Assembly: GCA_019323525.1 (NCBI GenBank)
Contig: JAHWHD010000018.1
Coordinates: 1 to 24,502 of the forward strand
DNA length: 24,502 nt
Direction of reading: 5' to 3'
Source of the DNA: Candidatus Woesearchaeota archaeon
GTDB taxonomy: Archaea > Nanobdellota > Nanobdellia > Woesearchaeales > JAHWHD01
Shown here: positions 14,644-22,144 of the stretch, piece by piece
Layout of the letters: every line of letters begins with the position of its first letter
Numbering within the stretch: the first letter of the stretch is position 1
The notes under the pieces: model-generated
Databases searched by the model: none
The model's input: the letters and a program-made list of their open reading frames with translations, nothing else
Told to the model about the DNA's origin: nothing
Position numbers and translations under genes: made by a program

Positions 14644-14652
14644 TTTTTTTTG
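14644..14652 (+). terminator. T-run after the acidic small gene
   Basis: An eight-base T-run follows the TAA directly, consistent with an archaeal T-tract terminator. Confidence 0.4.
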
Positions 14653-14660
14653 ATTTATTT

Positions 14661-14697
14661 GAATTCGAAGGATACAGGGCCTGAAACGCCCGAATTC
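14661..14697. repeat. Interrupted inverted repeat upstream of gyrB
   Basis: GAATTCG (14661-14667) is paired with CGAATTC (14691-14697). An inner ggc/gcc pairing (14678-14680 with 14688-14690) can extend it. It lies between the T-run ending the acidic gene and the gyrB TATA box at 14731-14738, so it could act as an operator or add to termination. Function unknown. Confidence 0.4.
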
Positions 14698-14730
14698 CAA
14701 CGAAACATTTATAAAGGACTGCTTGTTCTA

Positions 14731-14738
14731 TTTATATA
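14731..14738 (+). promoter_or_regulatory. TATA box of gyrB
   Basis: tttatata, predicting transcription from about 14760, shortly before the candidate starts GTG 14767 and ATG 14776. Confidence 0.5.
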
Positions 14739-14775
14739 CTTTTATAGTCGATAAAAACGCAAATTAGTGAGAAAA

Positions 14776-16659
14776 ATGGAGACATACAGAGCAGAAAAGA
14801 TCCAGGTCATGGAAGGCTTAGAAGCGGTCAGAAAAAGGCCTGCGATGTACATAGGAAGCACCTCTATAAGAGGGTTGCATCACATAGTCTATGAAGTAGT
14901 TGACAACAGCATAGACGAAGCATTGGCTGGTTTCTGCACAAAGATCAGCGTTATAATAAATACAGACGGAAGCGTGACCGTGGTGGATAATGGCAGGGGC
15001 ATTCCTGTTGACATGCATCCAAAATATAACAAGCCTGCTGTTGAAATTGTGCTAACAATGCTGCATGCGGGCGGTAAGTTCGACAATAACGCGTATAAAG
15101 TGTCAGGAGGCCTTCACGGAGTTGGGGTATCGTGTACAAACGCATTGTCAAAGTATCTAAGGGTCGAGGTCAAGAGAGACGGAAAGGTCTATGCAATAGA
15201 GTTTGAGAGAGGGAAAAAGAAGACAGAGTTGCAAGAGATAGGAGATACTAATGAAACAGGGACAAGCATCACGTTTGTGCCCGATGAAGAGATATTCGAG
15301 ACACTAGAGTTCCAGTTCGAGACTTTGAGTTCAAGGTTAAGGGAACTGGCTTTCCTGAACAAAGGTCTGGAGATATCGATCAAGGACCTAAGGAATAACA
15401 AGGAAAAATTGTTCAAGTACGAAGGAGGAATTATCTCGTTTGTCGAGTATCTTAACAAGAACAAAAACCCGTTGCACAAACCTATATACTTCCAGAAAGA
15501 GAAGAACAGCACGTTTTTAGAGATTTCTATGCAATATAACGACGGCTACCAGGAAAATATATTTACATTCGCTAACAATATCAATACCCATGAAGGAGGG
15601 ACCCACCTTTCAGGGTTTAAGACTGCACTTACAAGAGTGATCAATACATATATACAGAAGAATAAACTCGATAAAGGAGGAATCAAGTTGTCTGGAGACG
15701 ACGTGAGAGAGGGGTTGACAGCTGTGATCAGCGTCAAGCTAAGGCATCCACAGTTTGAAGGCCAGACAAAGACAAAGCTGGGCAACCATGAGGTTAAAGG
15801 CGTTGTTGATTCAATAGTGACAGACGGTCTTAGCATGTTCTTTGAAGAGAATCCTGCAATTGCAAAGAATGTCGTGATGAAGTGCCTGAACGCTGCAAAG
15901 GCAAGAGAGGCAGCGAGAAAGGCAAGAGAATTGACAAGGAGAAAGAGCGTTCTTGATTCTGGCTCTTTGCCTGGTAAGCTTGCTGACTGCCAGGAGAAAG
16001 ACCCTGCAAAGTCAGAGGTGTATATAGTAGAGGGAGACAGTGCAGGAGGTTCTGCTAAACAGGGCCGGGATAAAAAGTATCAGGCAATACTTCCGTTAAG
16101 AGGTAAGATACTTAACGTCGAGAAGGCAAGAATCAACAAGATGATGGAGAATGAAGAGATCACAACCCTTATAACAGCTCTTGGGTGCGGGATAGCTGAA
16201 GAGTTTGATATCAACAAGGCAAGGTATCACAAAATAATCATAATGACTGATGCTGATACTGATGGCAACCATATTACTACGCTTCTTTTGACGTTCTTCT
16301 ACAGGTATATGCGCGAACTTATTGAAGCAGGTTACCTATACATCGCAATGCCGCCATTGTATCTTATCAAGAAAGGCAAAGAGAAAAGATATGCTTACAA
16401 TGATGCTGAAAAGGAAAAGATACTAGGCGAGCTTGGCAATGATGTCACAATACAACGTTATAAAGGATTAGGGGAGATGAACCCTGAGCAGCTGTGGCAG
16501 ACTACAATGGACCCTGAGACAAGGACAATGAAAAAGGTTACAATAGAAGATGCTGTAGAGGCAGATGAAATATTCAGCTTGTTGATGGGAGAGCTTGTAG
16601 AGCCGAGAAGGGCTTTTATACAGGAGCATGCTAAAGAGGTTAAGGAGCTGGATGTCTAG
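14776..16659 (+). CDS. gyrB: DNA gyrase subunit B
   Basis: The ATPase subunit of gyrase, which introduces negative supercoils. The 627-aa protein starts METYRAEKIQVMEGLEAVRK. The GHKL ATP site shows E40-VVDNS (catalytic E and N44), DNGRGIP (71-77) and GGLHGVG (111-117). The transducer domain follows. The TOPRIM domain has EGDSAGGSAKQGRD and MTDADTDGNHI, and QRYKGLGEMNPEQLW is the C-terminal signature. Length is that of the short form without the enterobacterial insert. An in-frame GTG at 14767 would add three residues. gyrA is not adjacent: the next gene is convergent and overlaps by 20 bases. Confidence 0.97.
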   Translation: METYRAEKIQVMEGLEAVRKRPAMYIGSTSIRGLHHIVYEVVDNSIDEALAGFCTKISVIINTDGSVTVVDNGRGIPVDMHPKYNKPAVEIVLTMLHAGGKFDNNAYKVSGGLHGVGVSCTNALSKYLRVEVKRDGKVYAIEFERGKKKTELQEIGDTNETGTSITFVPDEEIFETLEFQFETLSSRLRELAFLNKGLEISIKDLRNNKEKLFKYEGGIISFVEYLNKNKNPLHKPIYFQKEKNSTFLEISMQYNDGYQENIFTFANNINTHEGGTHLSGFKTALTRVINTYIQKNKLDKGGIKLSGDDVREGLTAVISVKLRHPQFEGQTKTKLGNHEVKGVVDSIVTDGLSMFFEENPAIAKNVVMKCLNAAKAREAARKARELTRRKSVLDSGSLPGKLADCQEKDPAKSEVYIVEGDSAGGSAKQGRDKKYQAILPLRGKILNVEKARINKMMENEEITTLITALGCGIAEEFDINKARYHKIIIMTDADTDGNHITTLLLTFFYRYMRELIEAGYLYIAMPPLYLIKKGKEKRYAYNDAEKEKILGELGNDVTIQRYKGLGEMNPEQLWQTTMDPETRTMKKVTIEDAVEADEIFSLLMGELVEPRRAFIQEHAKEVKELDV

Positions 16660-17677
16660 ACTTAAGGGATTTCCATAGAGCAACAGGATCTTTCTTGAAT
16701 TCTCTGTATACGACGGGTCTTGATGCTGCAGATGCCAGATTCTTTACAAATATTGAACCATGATATTTTGGCTGTTTCTCAAACCTATTAATTCTTGCAC
16801 AGACTTCTCCATAATCCAACCCGAGAATCCTGTAGTTCTCAAGTAACCAATTATTACAAAGGCCGTGCACAATTGCTTCATCAGTCAGTTCCCTGGCTCT
16901 GAAGCATTCACTTTCATTTTTGAAAGTCCAGGAGTTTCCTGTCCTCTTCCCCTTAAGCAAAGAGTTTAGCAGATGTAGTGTTGATGGTGATAGTTCTGAA
17001 TGAAGCAGTTCTGAGTAGAGGCGCACGTATGCCTGAAGAGGGGTTTCTGGATGTTCTATAAACACCTCTGTCCTGGTGATGTAGAAACTACCTGTATCAA
17101 CATTAAATCTTAGCGTGGTTATAGTATTGCCTTTGTCGCCATCTCTCTTTGTCTTGTAAGTGGTGTCGATTGATTTGTCATGCCAGTGAAGTCTTACTTT
17201 TCCCTCTATGGTTTCTGCAAGATCATTAACAATGTTCACGTTATTGGATCCAGACAGCATATCTTCTTTAGAAAGAACAGGATTTAGACTGTAAAAACGT
17301 CTGATTCCATAGCTTCTGAACTCTTCAGTCACGTCTTGCAATGCTTTTTCAAGCATGGTGAGGTCTGGCTTAGCCTTTAAAGGAACTGCATATGCAGTTG
17401 CGTACCTGCTGAGAAAAAAGATGTGTTTAACGCCCCTCATCTTTGGCCAAGCAGGAGATTTTTTCCAACCCTCCCACATCCTCATACCAATAAGCTTTCC
17501 AAGTTCCTTGTCTGCGATGAGATTCTTTGGAGAGTTTATATTGATAGAACCGTCAGGGTTGTATTTATATCTTGTAGTATCTTTGTAGTTATGAGGTCCT
17601 GCAGCCATCATTAAAGAGGCTACTCCTGCAAGTATGAGTTTTGTCAGTGTTTTAAATTTTCTATTCCTACTGCGCAT
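16640..17677 (-). CDS. Hypothetical exported or membrane-anchored protein, 345 aa
   Basis: Not recognised. The N-terminus (MRSRNRKFKTLTK followed by LILAGVASLMMAAG) is a basic segment plus a hydrophobic stretch, a signal peptide or anchor. The rest is outside, with mixed alpha/beta character (ITTLRFNVDTGSFYITRTEVF) and two cysteines near the end (ESECF, VHGLCNNW) plus EVCARI. The minus-strand frame is open further upstream to 17737, but a TATA-like sequence (about 17702-17709) predicts a leaderless start near 17677 and gives a proper signal peptide. It converges on gyrB and diverges from the eS1 gene. Confidence 0.75.
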   Translation of the reverse strand: MRSRNRKFKTLTKLILAGVASLMMAAGPHNYKDTTRYKYNPDGSININSPKNLIADKELGKLIGMRMWEGWKKSPAWPKMRGVKHIFFLSRYATAYAVPLKAKPDLTMLEKALQDVTEEFRSYGIRRFYSLNPVLSKEDMLSGSNNVNIVNDLAETIEGKVRLHWHDKSIDTTYKTKRDGDKGNTITTLRFNVDTGSFYITRTEVFIEHPETPLQAYVRLYSELLHSELSPSTLHLLNSLLKGKRTGNSWTFKNESECFRARELTDEAIVHGLCNNWLLENYRILGLDYGEVCARINRFEKQPKYHGSIFVKNLASAASRPVVYREFKKDPVALWKSLKSRHPAP

Positions 17678-17726
17678 ATTTAAAGCAGAGTTGCTAGTTG
17701 CATATAAAGCTAACCGCATAGTAAGA

Positions 17727-17734
17727 TTTATAAA
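17727..17734 (+). promoter_or_regulatory. TATA box of the eS1 gene
   Basis: tttataaa centred about 27 bases before ATG 17758, consistent with a leaderless transcript; no SD is present before the ATG. Confidence 0.6.
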
Positions 17735-17757
17735 CACCTACTTTTTCCAGTGCAACA

Positions 17758-18444
17758 ATGGCAAAGAAAGCGGCTAGTTCATTAAAAATAAAGAAGAAGA
17801 GATGGATTCCTGTAGTTGCACCTAAAGTATTCAGGAATGTTGTTATTGGCGAAAGTCATGTTCTAGATCCTGAGAATCTTGTAGGAAGGATCATGAAAGT
17901 TAATCTGATGAACCTCACAAATGATATTAAAAAGCAGAACATGTACGTTGATCTCAAGGTAAAGGAGATTAAGAACGCGAATGCTCAAACAGAGGTCATA
18001 GGCTATGGAATGACCACTGCTTCTATAAAAAGGGTTGTAAGAAGGAACAAGGATAAGCTTGATGATTCGTTTGTTGTAGAGACAGCGAATAACCTGAATG
18101 TCAGGGTTAAACCTCTGATGCTTACACGTAACAAGGCAAGCGGTTCTGCAAAGAGCAGTCTTGTCAGGATAAACAGGGAAAAGATTGCTGAGTATATGAA
18201 AAAGAATAATTATGATACATTTGTACAAGAGGTAATATCCACCAAGTTCCAAAGAGGGATGAGAGAGCAGCTTGGAAAGGTGTACCCTCTAAGGCTGTAC
18301 GAGATAAGGGCGTTCAAGATAGAGTCAAAGAAGATAAAAAAGAATTCTAAGATTGTTGCTAAGGAACCTAAGAAGGAAGTTCCAAAGATTGAGGCTGAGG
18401 AAGCTGTAATCGAAACAGCAGAAGAGCCTATAGCAGCTGAATAA
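17758..18444 (+). CDS. rps3ae: Small-subunit ribosomal protein eS1 (S3ae)
   Basis: A component of the 30S subunit in archaea and eukaryotes, with no bacterial orthologue, so it supports an archaeal host. The 228-aa protein begins with a basic segment (KIKKKRW), then WIPVVAPKVF, VVIGES, MTTASIKRVVRRNKDK, and PLRLYEIRAFKIE, all typical. The C-terminus is a lysine/glutamate tail ending AEEPIAAE. Directly after its TAA, ten more in-frame codons of the same acidic style (AKDEVVEEKS) run to a second TAA at 18475-18477. The leaderless start is set by the TATA box at 17727-17734. Confidence 0.95.
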   Translation: MAKKAASSLKIKKKRWIPVVAPKVFRNVVIGESHVLDPENLVGRIMKVNLMNLTNDIKKQNMYVDLKVKEIKNANAQTEVIGYGMTTASIKRVVRRNKDKLDDSFVVETANNLNVRVKPLMLTRNKASGSAKSSLVRINREKIAEYMKKNNYDTFVQEVISTKFQRGMREQLGKVYPLRLYEIRAFKIESKKIKKNSKIVAKEPKKEVPKIEAEEAVIETAEEPIAAE

Positions 18445-18473
18445 GCTAAGGACGAAGTTGTTGAGGAAAAGTC

Positions 18474-18481
18474 TTAAATAC
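18474..18481 (+). promoter_or_regulatory. TATA-like box upstream of the 195-aa membrane gene
   Basis: cttaaata predicts a transcript from about 18504 that would include the SD aagaggtgat. A nearer A/T box (about 18491-18498) would instead predict a leaderless start at the TTG. Confidence 0.35.
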
Positions 18482-18517
18482 CAATTCTGTGTTATATATT
18501 TAAAGAGGTGATAGTGT

Positions 18518-19105
18518 TTGCTTAGTGTATTACTGGTTGTTAAAGAATATTTTCTTCAACAGGTATATCCAAGGTTTATAATTTTACTAAAGGCTCCAGT
18601 AGTTCATCCTGAGATGATATGGATAGTTATACCTTTGTTTGTCACTCTGCTGCTGATGGAGTTTTATTTTGGAAGGTATAGACAGGAGGAGCTTGGATGG
18701 AACACTGCTTTTGGAAACGCTATAGTACTGTTGTTTGTGGCTATTGACCTGTTCAGGCATATATACACTAATCCTATTACACTGGCCAATCTCAGCACAA
18801 CATACATGAAAACATTAGTAGCCTGCCTTGTAGGTGTTGAAGCATTGTGGCTTATGTTCCTTGACTATTTCCATTTCCTTCCTAAGAAAGTGGCTTTTTT
18901 TATATCATCTGCACTGCCGAACAATGTAACTGCGTATGTGGCTATTGCAATCGTATATTCAACTGTGGTTCCTTTTGATATGGTAACAATTTTAGCAGCA
19001 GTGTTATTTTTCTTCATATTGTACGGATTCTTTAGACTTGTAAGATGGACGGTTCCTGAGGTAAAAATTGAGAAAACTGTACGTAAAAAAAGCAAACATT
19101 TATAA
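18518..19105 (+). CDS. Multi-span membrane protein, 195 aa
   Basis: Not assigned to a family. There appear to be five hydrophobic segments: about residues 33-50 (MIWIVIPLFVTLLLMEFYF), 64-78, 96-118, 123-142 and 150-172. The tail is basic (KIEKTVRKKSKHL) and probably cytoplasmic. The start is a TTG at 18518, chosen because the SD gaggtgat (18505-18512) is 5 bases upstream and no ATG fits; the nearby GTG at 18515 runs into a stop. A non-ATG start makes exact N-terminus uncertain. Confidence 0.8.
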   Translation: MLSVLLVVKEYFLQQVYPRFIILLKAPVVHPEMIWIVIPLFVTLLLMEFYFGRYRQEELGWNTAFGNAIVLLFVAIDLFRHIYTNPITLANLSTTYMKTLVACLVGVEALWLMFLDYFHFLPKKVAFFISSALPNNVTAYVAIAIVYSTVVPFDMVTILAAVLFFFILYGFFRLVRWTVPEVKIEKTVRKKSKHL

Positions 19106-19160
19106 AAGAGCCTTAATATTTCATATATGATATATTTTTAAAACAGATGGAGGGATGATT

Positions 19161-19310
19161 ATGGCACAAGGTAGATGTATGAAATGTAAATGTCAAGTTG
19201 AGATCAAGAATCCAAAGGAGACAGTTACAAAAAATAAGATGGTGATGATTAAGGGTACTTGCCCTAAGTGTAGTACAACTGTTTGCAGGATTGTTGGTAA
19301 GAAGAAATAA
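19161..19310 (+). CDS. DUF5679-like zinc ribbon protein, 49 aa
   Basis: Begins MAQGRCMKCKCQVEIKNPKE. Two cysteine pairs, CMKC (6, 9) and CPKC (34, 37), with further C11 and C42, form a small zinc ribbon. NPKETVTKNKMVMIKGTCPKC matches DUF5679, a family of short archaeal and bacterial proteins of unknown role. The ATG at 19161 is set by the SD tggaggga (19148-19155); an in-frame ATG at 19155 overlaps the SD and is rejected. It is monocistronic, with a T-rich terminator after it. Confidence 0.8.
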   Translation: MAQGRCMKCKCQVEIKNPKETVTKNKMVMIKGTCPKCSTTVCRIVGKKK

Positions 19311-19337
19311 AATTTATTTTTCTTATTTTATATTTCT
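19311..19337 (+). terminator. T-rich terminator after the zinc ribbon gene
   Basis: The stop is followed by a T-rich stretch with several T-runs (tttatttttcttattttata), typical of archaeal termination. Bases 19338-19403 hold nothing else that I can identify. Confidence 0.4.
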
Positions 19338-19403
19338 AATTTATATTTATTATACGGGATTTTAGTTTTTATTGATTATAACAGCTAGAATGCGTATTGA
19401 ATA

Positions 19404-19429
19404 TTAAAAAAAATTAAAAAAAAAGAAAA
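19404..19429 (-). terminator. T-tract terminator after the 50-aa membrane gene
   Basis: The plus strand is A-rich (runs of A from 19406), so the minus-strand RNA has U-runs just after the TAG of the small membrane gene. Confidence 0.5.
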
Positions 19430-19430
19430 T

Positions 19431-19583
19431 CTAGTGTGTCAAGAACTTAATTCCTAGTAGTAGGAATGCCAATGTGTACCATTCTAGACTCATTGCAAAA
19501 GTTCCTAAATCTCCTAATAGGTATAATACACCTATAATTAGAACTAGCCATGCAAACCATGGTGCTATGTCTTTTTTTGCCAT
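19431..19583 (-). CDS. Small two-span membrane protein, 50 aa
   Basis: Begins MAKKDIAPWFAWLVLIIGVL. Two hydrophobic segments (about 8-23 and 37-47) are joined by a short loop (GDLGTFAMSLEWY). It has a good SD (gaggtga, minus-strand, about 19588-19594) and a TATA box near 19616-19624, followed by a U-tract terminator, so it is a complete small transcription unit. No function can be assigned. It lies on the strand opposite its neighbours in what would otherwise look like a 400-base gap. Confidence 0.75.
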   Translation of the reverse strand: MAKKDIAPWFAWLVLIIGVLYLLGDLGTFAMSLEWYTLAFLLLGIKFLTH

Positions 19584-19739
19584 TTAATCACCTCTTTTTA
19601 AAATATTAGTTTAGACTATATATTTGAGTTATGGTATTTAAATGTTTTGTTTTTTTTAGAATAAAATCAAGATTAAATAGCAAATAATATATATGTGTTG
19701 AACTTATAGTATACGTAGTGTTACATGGAGGGATCTCAT

Positions 19740-20051
19740 ATGGAAGATGAAATAGTAACACTTGGTGGTAACATCGAGTTGTCTGGGTTTAAAGATTTGG
19801 ACTCTGGTTCTTTTATTATATTGAAGAAGATAATAGGGAACTATGCGAGAAAGATGTCTGACATGTCAAGCAACTTTGAGAGGCTGAGCCTTACAATGAA
19901 GCATGTGCATGAGACAGAAGCTTCAAAGAAGTACGACATTAAAGCTAAGCTCATGGATAACGGCAAAAGCTACAACTCAGAGATGGTTGACAGGAACCTG
20001 TTTGTTGCAGTTGATACTGCGTTGAAGAAGCTACAGAATGAAATCAGTTGA
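19740..20051 (+). CDS. RaiA/HPF-like protein (ribosome hibernation fold), tentative
   Basis: A 103-aa protein. Opening strand and helix: VTLGGNIELSGFKDLDSGSF then FIILKKIIGNYARKMS. Next come two strands (FERLSLTMKHVHE, KKYDIKAKLMDNGKSYNS) and a final helix in the pattern RNLFVAVDTALKKLQNEI, very like the RaiA/HPF end (xxDLYAAIDxAxxKLxxQ). Family members stall or dimerise ribosomes in stationary phase in bacteria; an archaeal relative would be of interest. Start 19740 is chosen over 19725 because the SD ggaggga (19727-19733) lies 6 bases before it. It overlaps the coiled-coil gene that follows by 14 bases. Confidence 0.6.
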   Translation: MEDEIVTLGGNIELSGFKDLDSGSFIILKKIIGNYARKMSDMSSNFERLSLTMKHVHETEASKKYDIKAKLMDNGKSYNSEMVDRNLFVAVDTALKKLQNEIS

Positions 20052-20196
20052 AGAGATTGAAAAGCTATACGCTGAAGAGTTGAAGAGAAGGGATGCTCTG
20101 ATAGCAAAGCTTAAGGAAGAGAATCAAGTTCTTATGAAGACAGCATTAAAGCAGAGCGAGAAGAATGTTGAGTTGATGAAGAAAATTAAAACCTAA
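20038..20196 (+). CDS. Small coiled-coil protein, 52 aa
   Basis: The ORF begins MKSVEEIEKLYAEELKRRDA and is a single charged helix with heptad-like leucine spacing (LKRRDALIAKLKEENQVL). It has no cysteine, span or domain. It starts 14 bases before the end of the RaiA/HPF-like gene, suggesting coupled translation and a possible partner role. It ends shortly before the TATA box of the B3/B4 gene. Confidence 0.65.
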   Translation: MKSVEEIEKLYAEELKRRDALIAKLKEENQVLMKTALKQSEKNVELMKKIKT

Positions 20197-20199
20197 AAG

Positions 20200-20207
20200 T
20201 TTATATA
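20200..20207 (+). promoter_or_regulatory. TATA box of the B3/B4 gene
   Basis: tttatata centred 26 bases before ATG 20230, giving a predicted leaderless mRNA. Confidence 0.55.
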
Positions 20208-20229
20208 TAAATAGAACAAGAATCATAGT

Positions 20230-20919
20230 ATGAAGTTGGTTGTGGAAAAAGAGGTGTTTAAGAAGTTCTCTAGATTGAATATAGGTGTTGTAGTAATCAA
20301 AGGTATGGACAATAAACGGGATGGTTCTGATGTTGTGCGTAAGATGCTGGACGAGATATCTACCTACTGCAGGGACACCTATGTTTTGAAAGGTTTTTCT
20401 AAGTCTCCTTATATCACTAACTGGAAAAAGGCTTATGGAAAAAGTGTAGGATATCATACAGCTGTTGAGAATATAATGCATGATGTTTTGCTTGGTAAAG
20501 ATGTTCCTCACAGGAATAATCTGGTTGACCTGTACAGATATTTCATGCTTAAACAGCTTATACCTATAGGCGGTGATGACTTTGACAAGTTAAAAGGGGA
20601 TGTCAGGTTTAAGATTGCTGAAGGATGGGAGACGTTAAAGCCTGAGCATATGAAACTTGAACATCCTAAACCAGGAGAGTTGATAGTTGTTGATGATTCC
20701 AGAGTCTTAGCCAGAAGATGGAGTTGGCATGAGAGCAAGGATACAAAGATAACGCATTATACAAAGAACGCTGTGTTGTATTTTGATGGGTTGTCTCCTG
20801 TCACGTACCAGGTTTTGGAGAGAGCTATTAAAGAGTTTGTTGATGTTGCTAAGTCATTTGTTGGTGGCAGGGTTAAGTATAAGATTCTTAATTTTGTTAA
20901 TCCTTCAATGAGGTTGTAG
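20230..20919 (+). CDS. B3/B4 domain protein
   Basis: A 229-aa free-standing relative of the B3/B4 module of the phenylalanyl-tRNA synthetase beta chain. Typical features: the N-terminal hydrophobic strand VGVVVIKGMDN, the central NLVDLYRYFMLKQLIPIGGDD (matching NxxVDxxNxxSLxxxxPxGxxD), then GELIVVDDSRVLARRWSWHESKDTKIT and late AVLYFDGLSPVT. In PheRS this region binds tRNA and edits misacylated Tyr; free-standing proteins are proposed to act in tRNA proofreading, but this is not demonstrated for this protein. It is leaderless and abuts the next gene (TAG directly followed by ATG). Confidence 0.88.
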   Translation: MKLVVEKEVFKKFSRLNIGVVVIKGMDNKRDGSDVVRKMLDEISTYCRDTYVLKGFSKSPYITNWKKAYGKSVGYHTAVENIMHDVLLGKDVPHRNNLVDLYRYFMLKQLIPIGGDDFDKLKGDVRFKIAEGWETLKPEHMKLEHPKPGELIVVDDSRVLARRWSWHESKDTKITHYTKNAVLYFDGLSPVTYQVLERAIKEFVDVAKSFVGGRVKYKILNFVNPSMRL

Positions 20920-21402
20920 ATGGCGCATGCAGTTACACATATATTGTTGCCTATAATAGGTGTTGACATATATAGAGATTTTTTTGCTAAACGCAAGTTT
21001 GGGTTGTTCTTTGTCTATTTAACTGGAGTGTTTGGGATACTGCCTGATATAGACCTGCCTATAGGGTTGTTGATTGGTAGGGATATACATGGGACAATAA
21101 CGCATAGTATTGTGTGGCCGATATTAGCTATTTTTGTCGGGATTTTGTTTATTGTTATTAATAAAAATACTAAAAATAAAAAAATAAAAAGAAGAAATAA
21201 GATGATCGGGATGTTGTTCTTGTTTGCAGGAATAGGGTTGGCTGCTCACGTGTTGCTTGATTGCGCTTTTGGCGGTTATGGTATACTTGCCAACCTTTGT
21301 CCAGGGATATTTAACGGGTACGAAGCATGGTTTGATGCTGTTATTCTATTAGGCTGGCTTGGATGGGAATGGAGAAAGCATAATATTAAGGATTTTGTTT
21401 AA
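20920..21402 (+). CDS. YdjM-like membrane-bound metal-dependent hydrolase (DUF457-type)
   Basis: A 160-aa membrane protein. It carries the conserved polar motifs of the YdjM/DUF457 group: HAVTH (3-7), LPDIDLP (41-47), HGTITHS (57-63) and AHVLLDC (109-115). Hydrophobic spans lie around residues 28-40, 64-80, 96-112 and 138-147. The family is annotated as a probable metal-dependent hydrolase, sometimes linked to LexA; substrate is not known. Starts directly after the B3/B4 stop, so the two are co-transcribed. The 3' end overlaps the convergent methyltransferase gene by 17 bases. Confidence 0.85.
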   Translation: MAHAVTHILLPIIGVDIYRDFFAKRKFGLFFVYLTGVFGILPDIDLPIGLLIGRDIHGTITHSIVWPILAIFVGILFIVINKNTKNKKIKRRNKMIGMLFLFAGIGLAAHVLLDCAFGGYGILANLCPGIFNGYEAWFDAVILLGWLGWEWRKHNIKDFV

Positions 21403-22099
21403 CGCAGTAAAGAAGTCTTACAGTTCTCTTAGTTGGTTTTTTCATTGTATCTCCATCAAGTTTCTCTAAAACCTTGAAATGGTTTCTTAGTTCTTTTTCA
21501 ACTGATTTTACAGGATATATTCGTTCAGTGAAGTCAAATACGTGCTTGATATAATCGTCATCCTTGACTTTCACGTATAACTGATAGTGCCACGTGAGGT
21601 TATTTGCTTTTACAATTCCCTCATCTACAACAAAACCGAACTTTTCCTTGTAACATTTCAGCCAGTTCCTTGCTGTTTTTAACATTAAAGGCGTGTACAT
21701 GTCAAAAACAAAGATTCCATTAGGTTTAAGATGCATTTGTACATTTGTGAAGGTCTGTTTCCATTGCTGAAAACTGGTTAGAAAGTTAATCGAATCGAAA
21801 ATAGAGAAAATCACATCATATTTTTGCTTTTTCCTGAAGTTGTGCATGCTAGCTGTGAACAGATCAGATTTTGGAAGTTTTTTCCTTGCTAGTTCAACAT
21901 AACTTTTGTCAACATCAAGACCGCTTAAAGCGTATTTCTTAGGAAAGTTGGCAAGTACTGCGCCGTTTCCAACGCCTAGCTCAAGAACGACCTTTGCTTT
22001 AGGATTGTACTTGTTGATAAATCTAATAACTTTATTAGCCCTTTTTCGTGCATCAGGGTCGTCTGAGATATCGTCCCAGAAATCTGCAAAGCTTACCAT
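21386..22099 (-). CDS. Class I SAM-dependent methyltransferase
   Basis: A 237-aa Rossmann methyltransferase. Motif I, VVLELGVGNGAVL (37-49), binds SAM; motif II acidic residue is in LSGLDVDKSYVELA; KYDVIFSIFDSINFL and KPNGIFVFDMYTP are motifs IV and V-VI. A short N-terminal helix and a C-terminal substrate-side region follow, but no substrate-specific motif is recognised. The mRNA is predicted leaderless, from a TATA box (minus-strand atttataaac, about 22121-22130). Confidence 0.9.
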   Translation of the reverse strand: MVSFADFWDDISDDPDARKRANKVIRFINKYNPKAKVVLELGVGNGAVLANFPKKYALSGLDVDKSYVELARKKLPKSDLFTASMHNFRKKQKYDVIFSIFDSINFLTSFQQWKQTFTNVQMHLKPNGIFVFDMYTPLMLKTARNWLKCYKEKFGFVVDEGIVKANNLTWHYQLYVKVKDDDYIKHVFDFTERIYPVKSVEKELRNHFKVLEKLDGDTMKKPTKRTVRLLYCVKQNP

Positions 22100-22120
22100 A
22101 GAAGAATTAATGGATTTTTA

Positions 22121-22130
22121 GTTTATAAAT
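22121..22130 (-). promoter_or_regulatory. TATA box of the methyltransferase gene
   Basis: Minus strand reads atttataaac, centred about 27 bases before the ATG at 22099. Confidence 0.5.
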
Positions 22131-22144
22131 GTTGGGGATTTTGT

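Noticed and set aside
14818..15151. Several minus-strand frames inside gyrB
   Set aside because: They overlap a clear gyrB ATPase region and show only shadow-type composition.
19338..19403. Possible RNA gene in the A/T-rich gap
   Set aside because: No tRNA cloverleaf, stable hairpin or other structured RNA was found by eye.
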